Assembly: GCF_018742245.1 (NCBI RefSeq) | Contig: NZ_CP036132.1 | Location: 4,955,001 to 5,019,000 of the forward strand | Reading direction: 5' to 3' | DNA length: 64,000 nt | Source: Bacillus mycoides | GTDB lineage: Bacteria > Bacillota > Bacilli > Bacillales > Bacillaceae_G | In this document: positions 16,158 to 25,358 of the stretch, piece after piece | How the letters are laid out: every line of letters starts with the position of its first letter | Numbering within the stretch: the first letter of the stretch is position 1 | The notes under the pieces: generated by a model | Databases searched by the model: none | Seen by the model: the letters and a program-made list of their open reading frames with translations, nothing else | Told to the model about the DNA's origin: nothing | Translations under genes and position numbers: made by a program

Positions 16158-19100
16158 TTATTTTATTCGCTGACGAGCGAGTAGGATTCCACCTAAAAGG
16201 AATAATACAATACCTCCAAGAATTGAACTCATTTCTGCTGATGTTCCTCCTGTGTTAGGAAGTAATGTTGGCTTATCATTTTCTGTAGTAGGTGGAACTT
16301 TTGAATCGCTATTTTTGTCTGTATTTGTGTTTGGACCTGTGCTTGGATCTTTTGGATCTACATTTGGATCTTTTGGATCTTTTGGATCTTTTGGATCTTT
16401 TGGATCTTTTGGATCTACATTTGGCTCGTCCTTGATTTTTGTATTTGTGATGTCATAACCTTTTACTTCGGATTTATATCCCGTTACTGGTTGTTCTTTC
16501 ACTTCATACTTGTACGCTACTCCATTTTCATCGTATGCTTGGAGCTTTTCAAACGTATACTTCCAGTTTGTTTCTGCTGTTACTTCTTTTGTGTCTACTA
16601 CTTTACCGTTTTGTAGTAAGTCTACTTTAATCGAACTTGGACGATCTGTTGCATTGTTATCGTTCCACGTTTTTGTTCCTTCTACTTTCGTTTCGCCTAC
16701 TTTTGTATTTGTGATGTCAGTACCTTTTACTTTGGATTCATATCCTGCTACCGGTTGTTCCTTCACTTCATACTTGTACGCTACTCCATTTTCATCGTAT
16801 GCTTGGAGCTTTTCAAACGTATACTTCCAGTTCGTTTCTGCTGTTACTTCTTTTGTATCTACTACTTTACCATTTTGTAAAAGGTCTACTTTGATCATTG
16901 TCGGACGATCTTTCGTGTTATCGTCGTTCCATGTCTTTGTCCCTTCTACTTTCGTTTCGCCTACTTTTGTATTCGTGATGTCATAACCGTTTACTTCGGA
17001 TTTGTATCCGTCTACCTGTTGTTCTTTCACTTCATACTTGTACGCTGCTCCGTTTGCATCATATGCTTGGAGTTTTTCAAATGTGTACTTCCAATTTGTT
17101 GCTTTACTTACTTCTTTCGTGTCAATTACTTTACCGTTTTGTAGTAAGTCTACTTTGATTGTGCCTGGACGATCTGTTGCGTTGTTATCGTTCCATGTTT
17201 TTGTTCCTTCTACTTTCGTTTCGCCTACTTTTGTATTCGTGATGTCATAACCTTTTACTTTGGATTTATATCCTTCAACTACTTGTTCTTTCACTTCATA
17301 CTTGTATGCCTTACCTTCTGCATCATACGCTTGTAGTTTTTCAAACGTATACTTCCAGTTTGTTTCTGCTGTTACTTCTTTTGTATCTACTACTTTACCG
17401 TTTTGTAGTAAGTCTACTTTAATCGAGCTTGGACGATCTGTTGCGTTATTATCGTTCCACGTTTTTGTTCCTTCTACTTTTGTTTCGCCTACTTTTGTAT
17501 TTGTGATGTCAGTACCACTTACTTTGGATTCATATCCTGGTACTGCTTGCTCTTTCACTTCATACTTGTATGCCTTACCTTCTGCATCATACGCTGCTAA
17601 ATCTTTGAATTCGTATTTCCAGCCTGTTGCTTTGCTTACTTCTTGCGTCGCAATCACTGTACCATTTTGTAAAAGGTCTACTTTAATCATTTCCGGACGA
17701 TCTTTCGCGTTATCGTCGTTCCATGCTTTCGTTCCTTCTACTTTTGTTTTGCCTACTTTTGTATTTGTGATGTCAGTACCATTTACTTTGGATTCATATC
17801 CTGCTACTGGCTGTTCCTTCACTTCATACTTGTATGCCTTACCTTCTGCATCGTATGCTTGGAGTTTGCCAAACGTGTACTTCCAGTCACTTGCTGCTGT
17901 TACCTCCTTTGTATCTACTACTTTACCGTTTTGTAAAAGATCTACTTTGATCATTGTCGGACGATCTTTCGCGTTATCGTCGTTCCATGTCTTCGTCCCT
18001 TCTACTTTTGTTTCGCCCACTTTTGTATTTGTGATGTCATAACCTTTTACTTTGGATTTATATCCTTCAACTGCTTGCTCTTTCACTTCATACTTGTATG
18101 CCTTACCTTCTGCATCGTAGGCTTGTAGTTTTTCAAACGTATACTTCCAGTCACTTGCTGCTGTTACTTCTTTTGTATCTACTACTTTACCGTTTTGTAG
18201 TAAGTCTACTTTAATCGAGCTTGGACGATCTGTTGCATTGTTATCGTTCCACGTTTTCGTTCCTTCTACTTTTGTTTCGCCTACTTTTGTATTTGTGATG
18301 TCATAACCGTGTACGTCAGATTGATATCCCGCTACTGGCTGTTCCTTCACTTCATACTTGTACGCTACTCCATTTGCGTCATATGCTTCTACATCTGCAA
18401 ATGCATATTTCCAGTTTGTTGCCGCTGTTACTTCTTTTGTATCTACTACTTTACCGTTTTGTAGTAAGTCTACTTTGATTGTGCTTGGACGATCTGTTGC
18501 GTTGTTATCGTTCCATGTTTTTGTTCCTTCTACTGTCAATTTCGCTACTTTTGTATTCGTGATGTCAGTACCACTTACTTTGGATTCATATCCTGCTACC
18601 GGTTGTTCCTTCACTTCATACTTGTACGCTGCTCCATTTTCATCATATGCTTGGAGCTTTTCAAACATATACTTCCAGTTCGTTTCTGCTGTTACTTCTT
18701 TTGTATCTACTACTTTACCATTTTGTAAAAGGTCTACTTTGATCATTGTCGGACGATCTTTCGCGTTATCGTCGTTCCATGCCTTCGTCCCTTCTACTTT
18801 TGTTTCGCCTACTTTTGTATTTGTGATGTCAGTACCATTTACTTTGGATTCATATCCTGCCACCGCTTGTTCCTTCACTTCATACTTGTACGCTACTCCG
18901 TTTGCATCATACGCTGCTAAATCTTTGAATTCGTATTTCCAGCCTGTTGCTTTGCTTACTTCTTGCGTCGCAATCACTGTACCATTTTGTAAAAGATCTA
19001 CTTTAATCATTTCCGGACGATCTTTCGCGTTATCGTCGTTCCATGTTTTCGTTCCTTCTACTTTTGTTTTGCCTACTTTTGTATTTGTGATGTCAGTACC

Positions 19101-22100
19101 ACTTACTTTTGTTTCATATCCTGCTACTGGCTGTTCTTTCACTTCATACTTGTATGACACTCCGTTTGCATCGTATGCTTGGAGCTTTTCAAATGTGTAC
19201 TTCCAGTTTGTTGCCGCTGTTACTTCTTTTGTATCTACTACTTTACCGTTTTGTAAAAGATCCACTTTGATCATTTCCGGACGATCTTTCGCGTTATCGT
19301 CGTTCCATGTCTTCGTCCCTTCTACTTTTGTTTCGCCTACTTTTGTATTTGTGATGTCAGTACCACTTACTTTTGTTTCATATCCTGCTACCGGTTGTTC
19401 CTTCACTGTATACTTGTACGCTACTCCGTTTGCATCATACGCTGCTAAATCTTTGAATTCATATTTCCAACCTGTTGCTTTGCTTACTTCTTGCGTCGCA
19501 ATCACTGTACCATTTTGTAAAAGGTCTACTTTAATCATTTCCGGACGATCTGTTGCGTTATCATCTTTCCATGTTTTCGTTCCTTCTACTTTTGTTTGAC
19601 CTACTTTTGTATTTGTGATGTCAGTACCACTTACTTTTGTTTCATATCCTGCTACTGGCTGTTCTTTCACTGTATATTCGTAAGCCTTACCTTCCGCATC
19701 ATATGCTTCTAAATCTGCGAATATATATTTCCAACCCATTACTGCGAATACGTCTTGTGTTTGAATCACGTTCCCGTTTTGCAGTAAGTCTACTTTGATC
19801 ATTGTCGGACGGTCTGTTGCATTTCCGTCGTTCCATGTCTTCGTTCCTTCTACTTTTGTTTTGCCTACTTTTGTATTTGTAATGTCAGTACCATTTACTT
19901 TGGATTCATATCCTGGTATTGCTTGTTCTTTCACTTCATACTTGTATATCTTACCTTTTGCATCATAAGCTTGTAGTTTTTCAAACGTGTACTTCCAGTT
20001 TGTTTCTGCTGTTACTTCTTTTGTGTCTACTACTTTACCGTTTTGTAGTAAGTCTACTTTAATCGAACTTGGACGATCTGTTGCATTGTTATCGTTCCAC
20101 GTTTTTGTTCCTTCTACTTTCGTTTCGCCTACTTTTGTATTCGTGATGTCATAACCGTTTACTTCGGATTTGTATCCGTCTACCTGTTGTTCTTTCACTT
20201 CATACTTGTACGCTGCTCCGTTTGCATCATACGCTTGTAGCTTTTCAAACGTGTACTTCCAATTTGTTGCTTTACTTACTTCTTTCGTGTCAATTACTTG
20301 ACCGTTTTGTAGTAAGTCTACTTTAATTGTGCTTGGACGATCTGTTGCATTGTTATCGTTCCACGTTTTTGTTCCTTCTACTTTCGTTTCGCCTACTTTT
20401 GTATTCGTGATGTCAGTACCACTTACTTTGGATTCATATCCTGCTACTGGCTGTTCCTTCACTTCATACTTGTATGCCACTCCGTTTGCATCGTATGCTT
20501 GGAGATTTTCAAATGTGTACTTCCAGTTTGTTGCCGCTGTTACTTCTTTTGTATCTACTACTTTACCGTTTTGTAAAAGATCCACTTTGATCATTTCCGG
20601 ACGATCTTTCGCGTTATCATCTTTCCATGTTTTCGTTCCTTCTACTTTTGTTTCGCCTACTTTTGTATTTGTGATGTCAGTACCATTTACTTTGGATTCA
20701 TATCCTGCTACCGGTTGTTCCTTCACTGTATACTTGTACGCTACTCCGTTTGCATCATACGCTGCTAAATCTTTGAATTCATATTTCCAACCTGTTGCTT
20801 TGCTTACTTCTTGCGTCGCAATCACTGTACCATTTTGTAAAAGGTCTACTTTAATCATTTCCGGACGATCTGTTGCGTTATCATCTTTCCATGTCTTCGT
20901 TCCTTCTACTTTTGTTTGACCTACTTTTGTATTTGTGATGTCGGTACCACTTACTTTGGATTCATATCCTGATACTGGCTGTTCTTTCACTGTATATTCG
21001 TAAGCCTTACCTTCCGCATCATATGCTGCTAAATCTGCGAATATATATTTCCAACCCATTACTGCGAATACGTCTTGTGTTTGAATCACATTCCCGTTTT
21101 GTAGTAAGTCTACTTTGATCATTGTCGGACGGTCTGTTGCATTTCCGTCGTTCCATGCCTTCGTTCCTTCTACTTTTGTTTTGCCTACTTTTGTATTTGT
21201 GATGTCAGTACCATTTACTTTGGATTCATATCCTGGTACTGCTTGTTCTTTCACCTCATACTTGTACGCTGCTCCGTCTGCATCATATGCTTGGAGCTTT
21301 TCAAATGTGTACTTCCATTCTGTTGCCGCTGTTACTTCTTTTGTATCTACTACCTTACCGTTTTGTAAAAGATCCACTTTGATTATTTCCGGACGATTTT
21401 TCGCGTTATCGTCGTTCCATGTCTTCGTTCCTTCTACTTTTGTTTCGCCTACTTTTGTATTTGTGATGTCATAACCATTTACTTTGGATTCATATCCTGG
21501 TACTGCTTGTTCTTTCACTTCATACTTGTACGCTGCTCCGTTTGCATCATAAGCTTGTAGTTTTTCAAACGTGTACTTCCAATTTGTTGCCTTACTTACT
21601 TCTTTCGTGTCAATTACTTGACCGTTTTGTAGTAAGTCTACTTTGATGGTGCTTGGACGATCTGTTGCATTGTTATCGTTCCACGTTTTTGTTCCTTCTA
21701 CTTTCGTTTCGCCTACTTTTGTATTCGTGATGTCATAACCATTTACTTTGGATTCATATCCATCTACCGGTTGTTCTTTCACTTCATACTTGTATGCTTT
21801 TCCATTTTCATCGAACGCTACTAAATCTTTAAATTCATACTTCCAACCTGTTTCTTTGCTTACTTCTTGTGTCGCAATCACTGTACCGTTTTGTAGTAAG
21901 TCTACTTTGATGGCTTTATGCTCTTCCTCTGTACCACCTTTCCACGTCTTCGTTCCTGCAACTGATGTCTTGCCTACTTTTGTATTCGTGATGTCATAAC
22001 CATTTACTTTTGATTCGTATCCGTCTACTGCTTGTTCTTTCACTTCATACTTATATGCTTTTCCTTCTGCATCGTTTATCGCCAAGTCTTTAAATTCATA

Positions 22101-23756
22101 TTTCCAGCCTGTTGCTTCGCTTACTTCTTGCGTCGCAATCACTGTATCGTTTTGTAGTAAGTCTACTTTAATCATCGTCGGACGACCTTCCGCATTTCCG
22201 TCCTTCCATGTTTTCGTTCCTTCTACTTTGGTTGTTTGTACCACTTTTGTATTTGTAATGTCATAACCATTTACTTCTGTTGTGTATCCATCTATCGGTT
22301 GTTCTTTCACTTCATACTTGTACGCTACTCCATTTGCATCATAGACTGCTAGGTTGTCAAATTTGTATTTCCAACCATCTGCCGCTGTTACTTCTTTCGT
22401 GTCTATTACTTTCTCATTTTGTAGTAATTCTACTTTGATTGAACTTGGACGATCTTTCTCGTTATCGCCTTTCCACGTCTTCATCCCTGCAATAGATGTA
22501 GTTTTCACTTTATTAGAAATCGGCAACTTAATTCCGTTTACAGCATCTGCTTTCACTTCAAACTCTACTTTTGCCTGTGGATCAAAATCAATATAGTTTG
22601 GAGCTGAAACTTCTTGCACATAATATTTACCTGGTGTTAAACCTTTGATTTCGATTATACCTTTTTCATCTGTTGTATATTCATCTCCAACTTGTTCATC
22701 CGACGCTTTATACAACTTAAACTTGACATTCGGTATTACTTTTTCTTCATTTCCTTCAAGGTGCTTAACAATTCTTAGCATTCCTTTTGAAGGTAAGTCA
22801 CCTCCAGCACCACCGCCAGATTCTACATTTTTGACTGTGGCGCTATCTGTTGTAGAAACTTTGTCTTTGTCCACCACTTGGTATTCAATCTTATAATCAT
22901 TCTTAAAAGATTCTAGTTTCTTTCCGGCTTCCGTTATAGTAGCTGTATAACCAATTGAAAATGCGTTACCACTGGCTTTATCTTTATTAATCACAACTTT
23001 AAATGACTTATCATCAACAAACGTTATCTTCCCATAACCTTGCGTTTCAAAGGTTTCAAGTGATAAGTAAGTAGCATTATTAACGTATATATAGAAACTG
23101 CCTTTATTAAGCGTTTGACCTTCTTGCAAACTATCAGTCACAACAATATCAGAATTTAATTTTTCTTTGTTATTGTTTATTCTCAAGAACCAACGCACTT
23201 CGTCTGTATTGTCTGGCTGAATGTCACCAACTTTATCAGAAAACGATTGCTCTCCAGGATCTGTACCACCACCACTAGTTGGACCAGTAATCGTTACAGT
23301 TTGCTTCTCTACATCTGTACCTAAATTTGTTTCAACGTCTTTCTTTTGGTCCGTTTCTACATTAGTAGCTTGAATTGTAAAATTAAAGTGTCCTTTAATA
23401 TTTTCACGTTGTTCCACCTTGTCATTAAATGTACATACCACCTTATCTCCACTTACTTGACAAGTACCATAATCATCTAACTGTATCTGTCCCTTAAACC
23501 CTTTTAATTCTGGAGGCAGTGTCAATGTTAGTGTGTCCCCAGCCTTCAGCTTAACTTCAGCTTTTTCACTGAAGGTTACATTTATTTTAGTCTGTTCCCC
23601 ATATTGTAGGTTTGTTTTATCAATCGTAAAACCATCCACAAGTCCTGCTGTATTTAACTCTTGTGCATTTGCTACTATACCTAAAAAACTCTGACCTATA
23701 GTAAACATAAAAATCATTATAATCGAAAAAATAGAAGTAACTCTTTTTAAATACAT
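16158..23756 (-). CDS. Giant LPXTG-anchored collagen-adhesin-like protein with 23 CnaB repeats
   Basis: A 2532-residue cell-wall-anchored MSCRAMM-like adhesin. Order of parts: signal peptide 1-31 (ANA-Q); N-terminal adhesin region about 35-320 with Ig-like folds, including the collagen-binding-type segment VRWFLRINNNKEKL; one SpaA/prealbumin-like domain about 327-418; 23 tandem CnaB domains 420-2443, nearly all 88 residues; an Asp-Pro-Lys wall-spanning repeat; and the sortase signal LPNTGG (2499-2504) with hydrophobic helix and basic tail ARQRIK. Each CnaB repeat has Lys in KTW/KAW, Glu in VKEQ and Asn in ITNT, the residues that form internal isopeptide bonds, so the stalk should be mechanically stable. 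The ribosome site GGGGGATAAT precedes ATG 23756. The ligand is not shown. Long open frames on the opposite strand are compositional shadows. Confidence 0.93.
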   Translation of the reverse strand: MYLKRVTSIFSIIMIFMFTIGQSFLGIVANAQELNTAGLVDGFTIDKTNLQYGEQTKINVTFSEKAEVKLKAGDTLTLTLPPELKGFKGQIQLDDYGTCQVSGDKVVCTFNDKVEQRENIKGHFNFTIQATNVETDQKKDVETNLGTDVEKQTVTITGPTSGGGTDPGEQSFSDKVGDIQPDNTDEVRWFLRINNNKEKLNSDIVVTDSLQEGQTLNKGSFYIYVNNATYLSLETFETQGYGKITFVDDKSFKVVINKDKASGNAFSIGYTATITEAGKKLESFKNDYKIEYQVVDKDKVSTTDSATVKNVESGGGAGGDLPSKGMLRIVKHLEGNEEKVIPNVKFKLYKASDEQVGDEYTTDEKGIIEIKGLTPGKYYVQEVSAPNYIDFDPQAKVEFEVKADAVNGIKLPISNKVKTTSIAGMKTWKGDNEKDRPSSIKVELLQNEKVIDTKEVTAADGWKYKFDNLAVYDANGVAYKYEVKEQPIDGYTTEVNGYDITNTKVVQTTKVEGTKTWKDGNAEGRPTMIKVDLLQNDTVIATQEVSEATGWKYEFKDLAINDAEGKAYKYEVKEQAVDGYESKVNGYDITNTKVGKTSVAGTKTWKGGTEEEHKAIKVDLLQNGTVIATQEVSKETGWKYEFKDLVAFDENGKAYKYEVKEQPVDGYESKVNGYDITNTKVGETKVEGTKTWNDNNATDRPSTIKVDLLQNGQVIDTKEVSKATNWKYTFEKLQAYDANGAAYKYEVKEQAVPGYESKVNGYDITNTKVGETKVEGTKTWNDDNAKNRPEIIKVDLLQNGKVVDTKEVTAATEWKYTFEKLQAYDADGAAYKYEVKEQAVPGYESKVNGTDITNTKVGKTKVEGTKAWNDGNATDRPTMIKVDLLQNGNVIQTQDVFAVMGWKYIFADLAAYDAEGKAYEYTVKEQPVSGYESKVSGTDITNTKVGQTKVEGTKTWKDDNATDRPEMIKVDLLQNGTVIATQEVSKATGWKYEFKDLAAYDANGVAYKYTVKEQPVAGYESKVNGTDITNTKVGETKVEGTKTWKDDNAKDRPEMIKVDLLQNGKVVDTKEVTAATNWKYTFENLQAYDANGVAYKYEVKEQPVAGYESKVSGTDITNTKVGETKVEGTKTWNDNNATDRPSTIKVDLLQNGQVIDTKEVSKATNWKYTFEKLQAYDANGAAYKYEVKEQQVDGYKSEVNGYDITNTKVGETKVEGTKTWNDNNATDRPSSIKVDLLQNGKVVDTKEVTAETNWKYTFEKLQAYDAKGKIYKYEVKEQAIPGYESKVNGTDITNTKVGKTKVEGTKTWNDGNATDRPTMIKVDLLQNGNVIQTQDVFAVMGWKYIFADLEAYDAEGKAYEYTVKEQPVAGYETKVSGTDITNTKVGQTKVEGTKTWKDDNATDRPEMIKVDLLQNGTVIATQEVSKATGWKYEFKDLAAYDANGVAYKYTVKEQPVAGYETKVSGTDITNTKVGETKVEGTKTWNDDNAKDRPEMIKVDLLQNGKVVDTKEVTAATNWKYTFEKLQAYDANGVSYKYEVKEQPVAGYETKVSGTDITNTKVGKTKVEGTKTWNDDNAKDRPEMIKVDLLQNGTVIATQEVSKATGWKYEFKDLAAYDANGVAYKYEVKEQAVAGYESKVNGTDITNTKVGETKVEGTKAWNDDNAKDRPTMIKVDLLQNGKVVDTKEVTAETNWKYMFEKLQAYDENGAAYKYEVKEQPVAGYESKVSGTDITNTKVAKLTVEGTKTWNDNNATDRPSTIKVDLLQNGKVVDTKEVTAATNWKYAFADVEAYDANGVAYKYEVKEQPVAGYQSDVHGYDITNTKVGETKVEGTKTWNDNNATDRPSSIKVDLLQNGKVVDTKEVTAASDWKYTFEKLQAYDAEGKAYKYEVKEQAVEGYKSKVKGYDITNTKVGETKVEGTKTWNDDNAKDRPTMIKVDLLQNGKVVDTKEVTAASDWKYTFGKLQAYDAEGKAYKYEVKEQPVAGYESKVNGTDITNTKVGKTKVEGTKAWNDDNAKDRPEMIKVDLLQNGTVIATQEVSKATGWKYEFKDLAAYDAEGKAYKYEVKEQAVPGYESKVSGTDITNTKVGETKVEGTKTWNDNNATDRPSSIKVDLLQNGKVVDTKEVTAETNWKYTFEKLQAYDAEGKAYKYEVKEQVVEGYKSKVKGYDITNTKVGETKVEGTKTWNDNNATDRPGTIKVDLLQNGKVIDTKEVSKATNWKYTFEKLQAYDANGAAYKYEVKEQQVDGYKSEVNGYDITNTKVGETKVEGTKTWNDDNTKDRPTMIKVDLLQNGKVVDTKEVTAETNWKYTFEKLQAYDENGVAYKYEVKEQPVAGYESKVKGTDITNTKVGETKVEGTKTWNDNNATDRPSSIKVDLLQNGKVVDTKEVTAETNWKYTFEKLQAYDENGVAYKYEVKEQPVTGYKSEVKGYDITNTKIKDEPNVDPKDPKDPKDPKDPKDPNVDPKDPSTGPNTNTDKNSDSKVPPTTENDKPTLLPNTGGTSAEMSSILGGIVLFLLGGILLARQRIK
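16344..16426 (-). repeat. Short Asp-Pro-Lys coding repeat in the adhesin
   Basis: Tandem 9-bp units (GGATCTTTT on the plus strand) encode DPK repeats that form the proline-rich wall-spanning part just before the sorting signal. Such units slip easily in replication. Confidence 0.85.
16428..22499 (-). repeat. Tandem array of 23 CnaB-coding repeats (264-bp period)
   Basis: Counting TK(T/A)W...ITNT units gives 23 repeats. Twenty-one are 88 codons; the first is 89 and the third 87. The most diverged repeats are at the N-terminal end (high coordinates), as in arrays that expand internally. Repeats 4-8 (20388-21707) and 9-13 (19068-20387) show the same order of repeat subtypes, a higher-order 1320-bp duplication. 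Confidence 0.93.
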
Positions 23757-24689
23757 ATTTTATATTATCCCCCTATAAAATTAGAAATAGATAGATCCTG
23801 GTACAAACATACTATGACAAAGATTCTATTATTCAATGTCATTAAGCTATTTTACTTAAATATTTTTGATAGCTATTATCATCTTTTTCTCTTTTTTCAA
23901 CCCTTCTATTACTTAGAAGCTTGAAGTTTGACTTTTATATAGATTCATCTAATTTCTCCGACACTTTATTTCTGACCTATACTGTTTAACAAAAACAGAT
24001 ACAGAACAGGACAAATTTTGATAAAGAAATTCAAATTACAAATACACATAAACGGACCATAGAATAACTTCAAAGTCAGAAGAAGACAATTCGAAAAGCA
24101 CTTACGATAAAACTCATGACAGTCATTCGTCTTATTATGCTGTAGAGTTTCCGGAATCCCTTCACACAACGCAAACGTTCGCTCTATAAATGCAAAAATT
24201 TCATTGCTGGCAAGTATGAACGAGCTACTTCACAGTAACTATGCATTTGGTCAACTTCCTTACTTATCCTCCTAAAGAATAACAAGAAGTACCATCTATA
24301 ATCGAAATTAGCATATCAGCCGAGGAAAGTTACAACTGTGAAACATACTTGAATACTCGTATTCTAAAAGATGTTATTGAAGATGCGTTTTCTGCCATTA
24401 TAAGTTGAGGTGAAATTGGCCATATGTTAAAACGTTTTGTGTTTAGTTACACAACCGACCTACACACCGAAACAAGTAGAACAAGAAGCGTTCCACCGCC
24501 AGCAGTATATAATTAAAAACGCTCTGGATGAAGTATTGTTTGCCTATGCAAGATGATAGTCATATTCTCCAAATTTGAATACAGTGGACCGAATTTGGGG
24601 GTAACTAAAAAAGAGTATGATTGTCAACTGATTTCATGTAAATCGCATAGAAATACGAAATTCAGCCTTTTCATTTTTGGAGTATATAA

Positions 24690-24752
24690 ATGAGTGTCGA
24701 GAAAAAAACTTTGTCTAATGGGTTCCATGGCTATGTCGAAGAATTAAAATGA
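24690..24752 (+). other. Possible 20-residue ORF with a good ribosome site (uncertain)
   Basis: GGAG seven bases upstream of ATG 24690 precedes a 20-codon frame (MSVEKKTLSNGFHGYVEELK). It overlaps by ATGA the end of a 46-codon frame starting at 24553 that lacks a ribosome site. It could be a true small peptide but more likely the truncated start of a lost gene. Confidence 0.2.
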
Positions 24753-24903
24753 GCTTATATATGATGATAATATCAAAACCGAGAGATTTATATCCTTTCA
24801 TTATTTTTTATCAAATCATGAAAACTTTAATTGTACTATATGTACTATCTTAAACATCCCCCCCTAGTTTCTTGACTAAGCTGGAAGTTTTCAAGATTAA
24901 TTA

Positions 24904-25041
24904 CTAATTGGTTAGATACTTGGTTAGATGAATTGTTATTTTAGTATTCAGCATAGCTGTAACAATGTTTTTTACAACAATCACACCATTTCCTAGTAAC
25001 ATTCCACCAACTAATAATACATATATGGATTTTTTGATAAT
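24904..25041 (-). other. Small signal-peptide-like ORF without a standard start codon
   Basis: A 45-residue open frame begins IIKKSIYVLLVGGMLLGNG, with the basic start and hydrophobic core of an exported peptide such as a Phr-type precursor. A GGGGG ribosome site stands in the right place, but the first codon is ATT where ATG would be expected. Either it starts at ATT, or the start codon has been lost and it is a pseudogene. No adjacent regulator is seen. Confidence 0.3.
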
Positions 25042-25170
25042 CTTACCCCCAACAGTCTATTATTCTAGAATCGTTCCTAAAAATCAATAGTTAATTGGTA
25101 TTTTACTATTTTCACTTCATCACCATAACATATATTTGTCACATGTATTTATATTAGAAAACTGAAAATA

Positions 25171-25203
25171 AAAAAAGAGACAGCTCTGCCATCTCTTTTT
25201 TTA
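25171..25203. terminator. Bidirectional terminator-like hairpin
   Basis: AAAAAAGAGA and TCTCTTTTTT flank a short partly paired centre (CAGCTCTGCCA), with A and T runs on both sides. Confidence 0.6.
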
Positions 25204-25204
25204 T

Positions 25205-25254
25205 TTCAGTTTCCCCTCATCAAGACGTACGTGAGGTTCTCCCCCATACGTCTT
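25205..25254 (-). other. Group II intron domain V/VI-like relic
   Basis: On the minus strand, AAGACGTA pairs with TACGTCTT (8 bp); a two-base CG bulge on the 3' side, a 5-bp upper stem (TGGGG/CCTCA) and a small purine-rich loop complete a shape very like group II intron domain V. It is followed by TGATGAGGGGAAACTG, as expected for domain VI and the intron 3' end. The usual AGC catalytic triad is not clearly kept, and there is no reverse transcriptase gene nearby, so this would be a solo 3' relic. The call is from structure by eye. Confidence 0.4.
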
Positions 25255-25265
25255 TTCGTTGGTCT

Positions 25266-25307
25266 TGTTTTTTGACATCTAATCAGTTTATAGACTGATC
25301 AGATGTC
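25266..25307 (-). terminator. argS terminator
   Basis: Reading along argS, GACATCTGATCAGT-ctataa-ACTGATTAGATGTC is followed by a T-rich run on the minus-strand RNA (AAAAAACAAG template side). Confidence 0.85.
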
Positions 25308-25358
25308 TTTATATCAACTTGTTATCACTTCTAAACAAAAATAAGTATCTTTTCTTTA

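Larger units (their letters stand above)
23757..25358. other. Long region without an intact gene; decayed coding sequence
   Basis: About 1.6 kb without a convincing gene of normal size. The part next to 23756 should hold the adhesin promoter. Short coding-like stretches occur on the plus strand around 24290-24420 (a frame reading PSIIEISISAEESYN and on, with internal stops) and 24450-24555, but are broken by stops and match no family I recognise. Candidate tiny ORFs, a group II intron-like hairpin and terminators are listed separately. It looks like a site where mobile or redundant genes have decayed. Confidence 0.6.

Noticed and set aside
16428..22499. Regular repeats considered as a CRISPR-like array
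   Set aside because: The 264-bp units are contiguous coding sequence in one open frame; there are no spacers or cas genes.
16252..22896. Many long open frames on the plus strand across the adhesin gene, up to 413 codons
   Set aside because: They repeat with the 264-bp period, are the antisense of the CnaB repeats, lack ribosome sites and encode Ser/Phe-rich repeats with no family resemblance.
23966..24169. A 67-codon minus-strand frame upstream of the adhesin
   Set aside because: No ribosome site, Cys/Phe/Leu-rich composition typical of antisense noise, and no family match.
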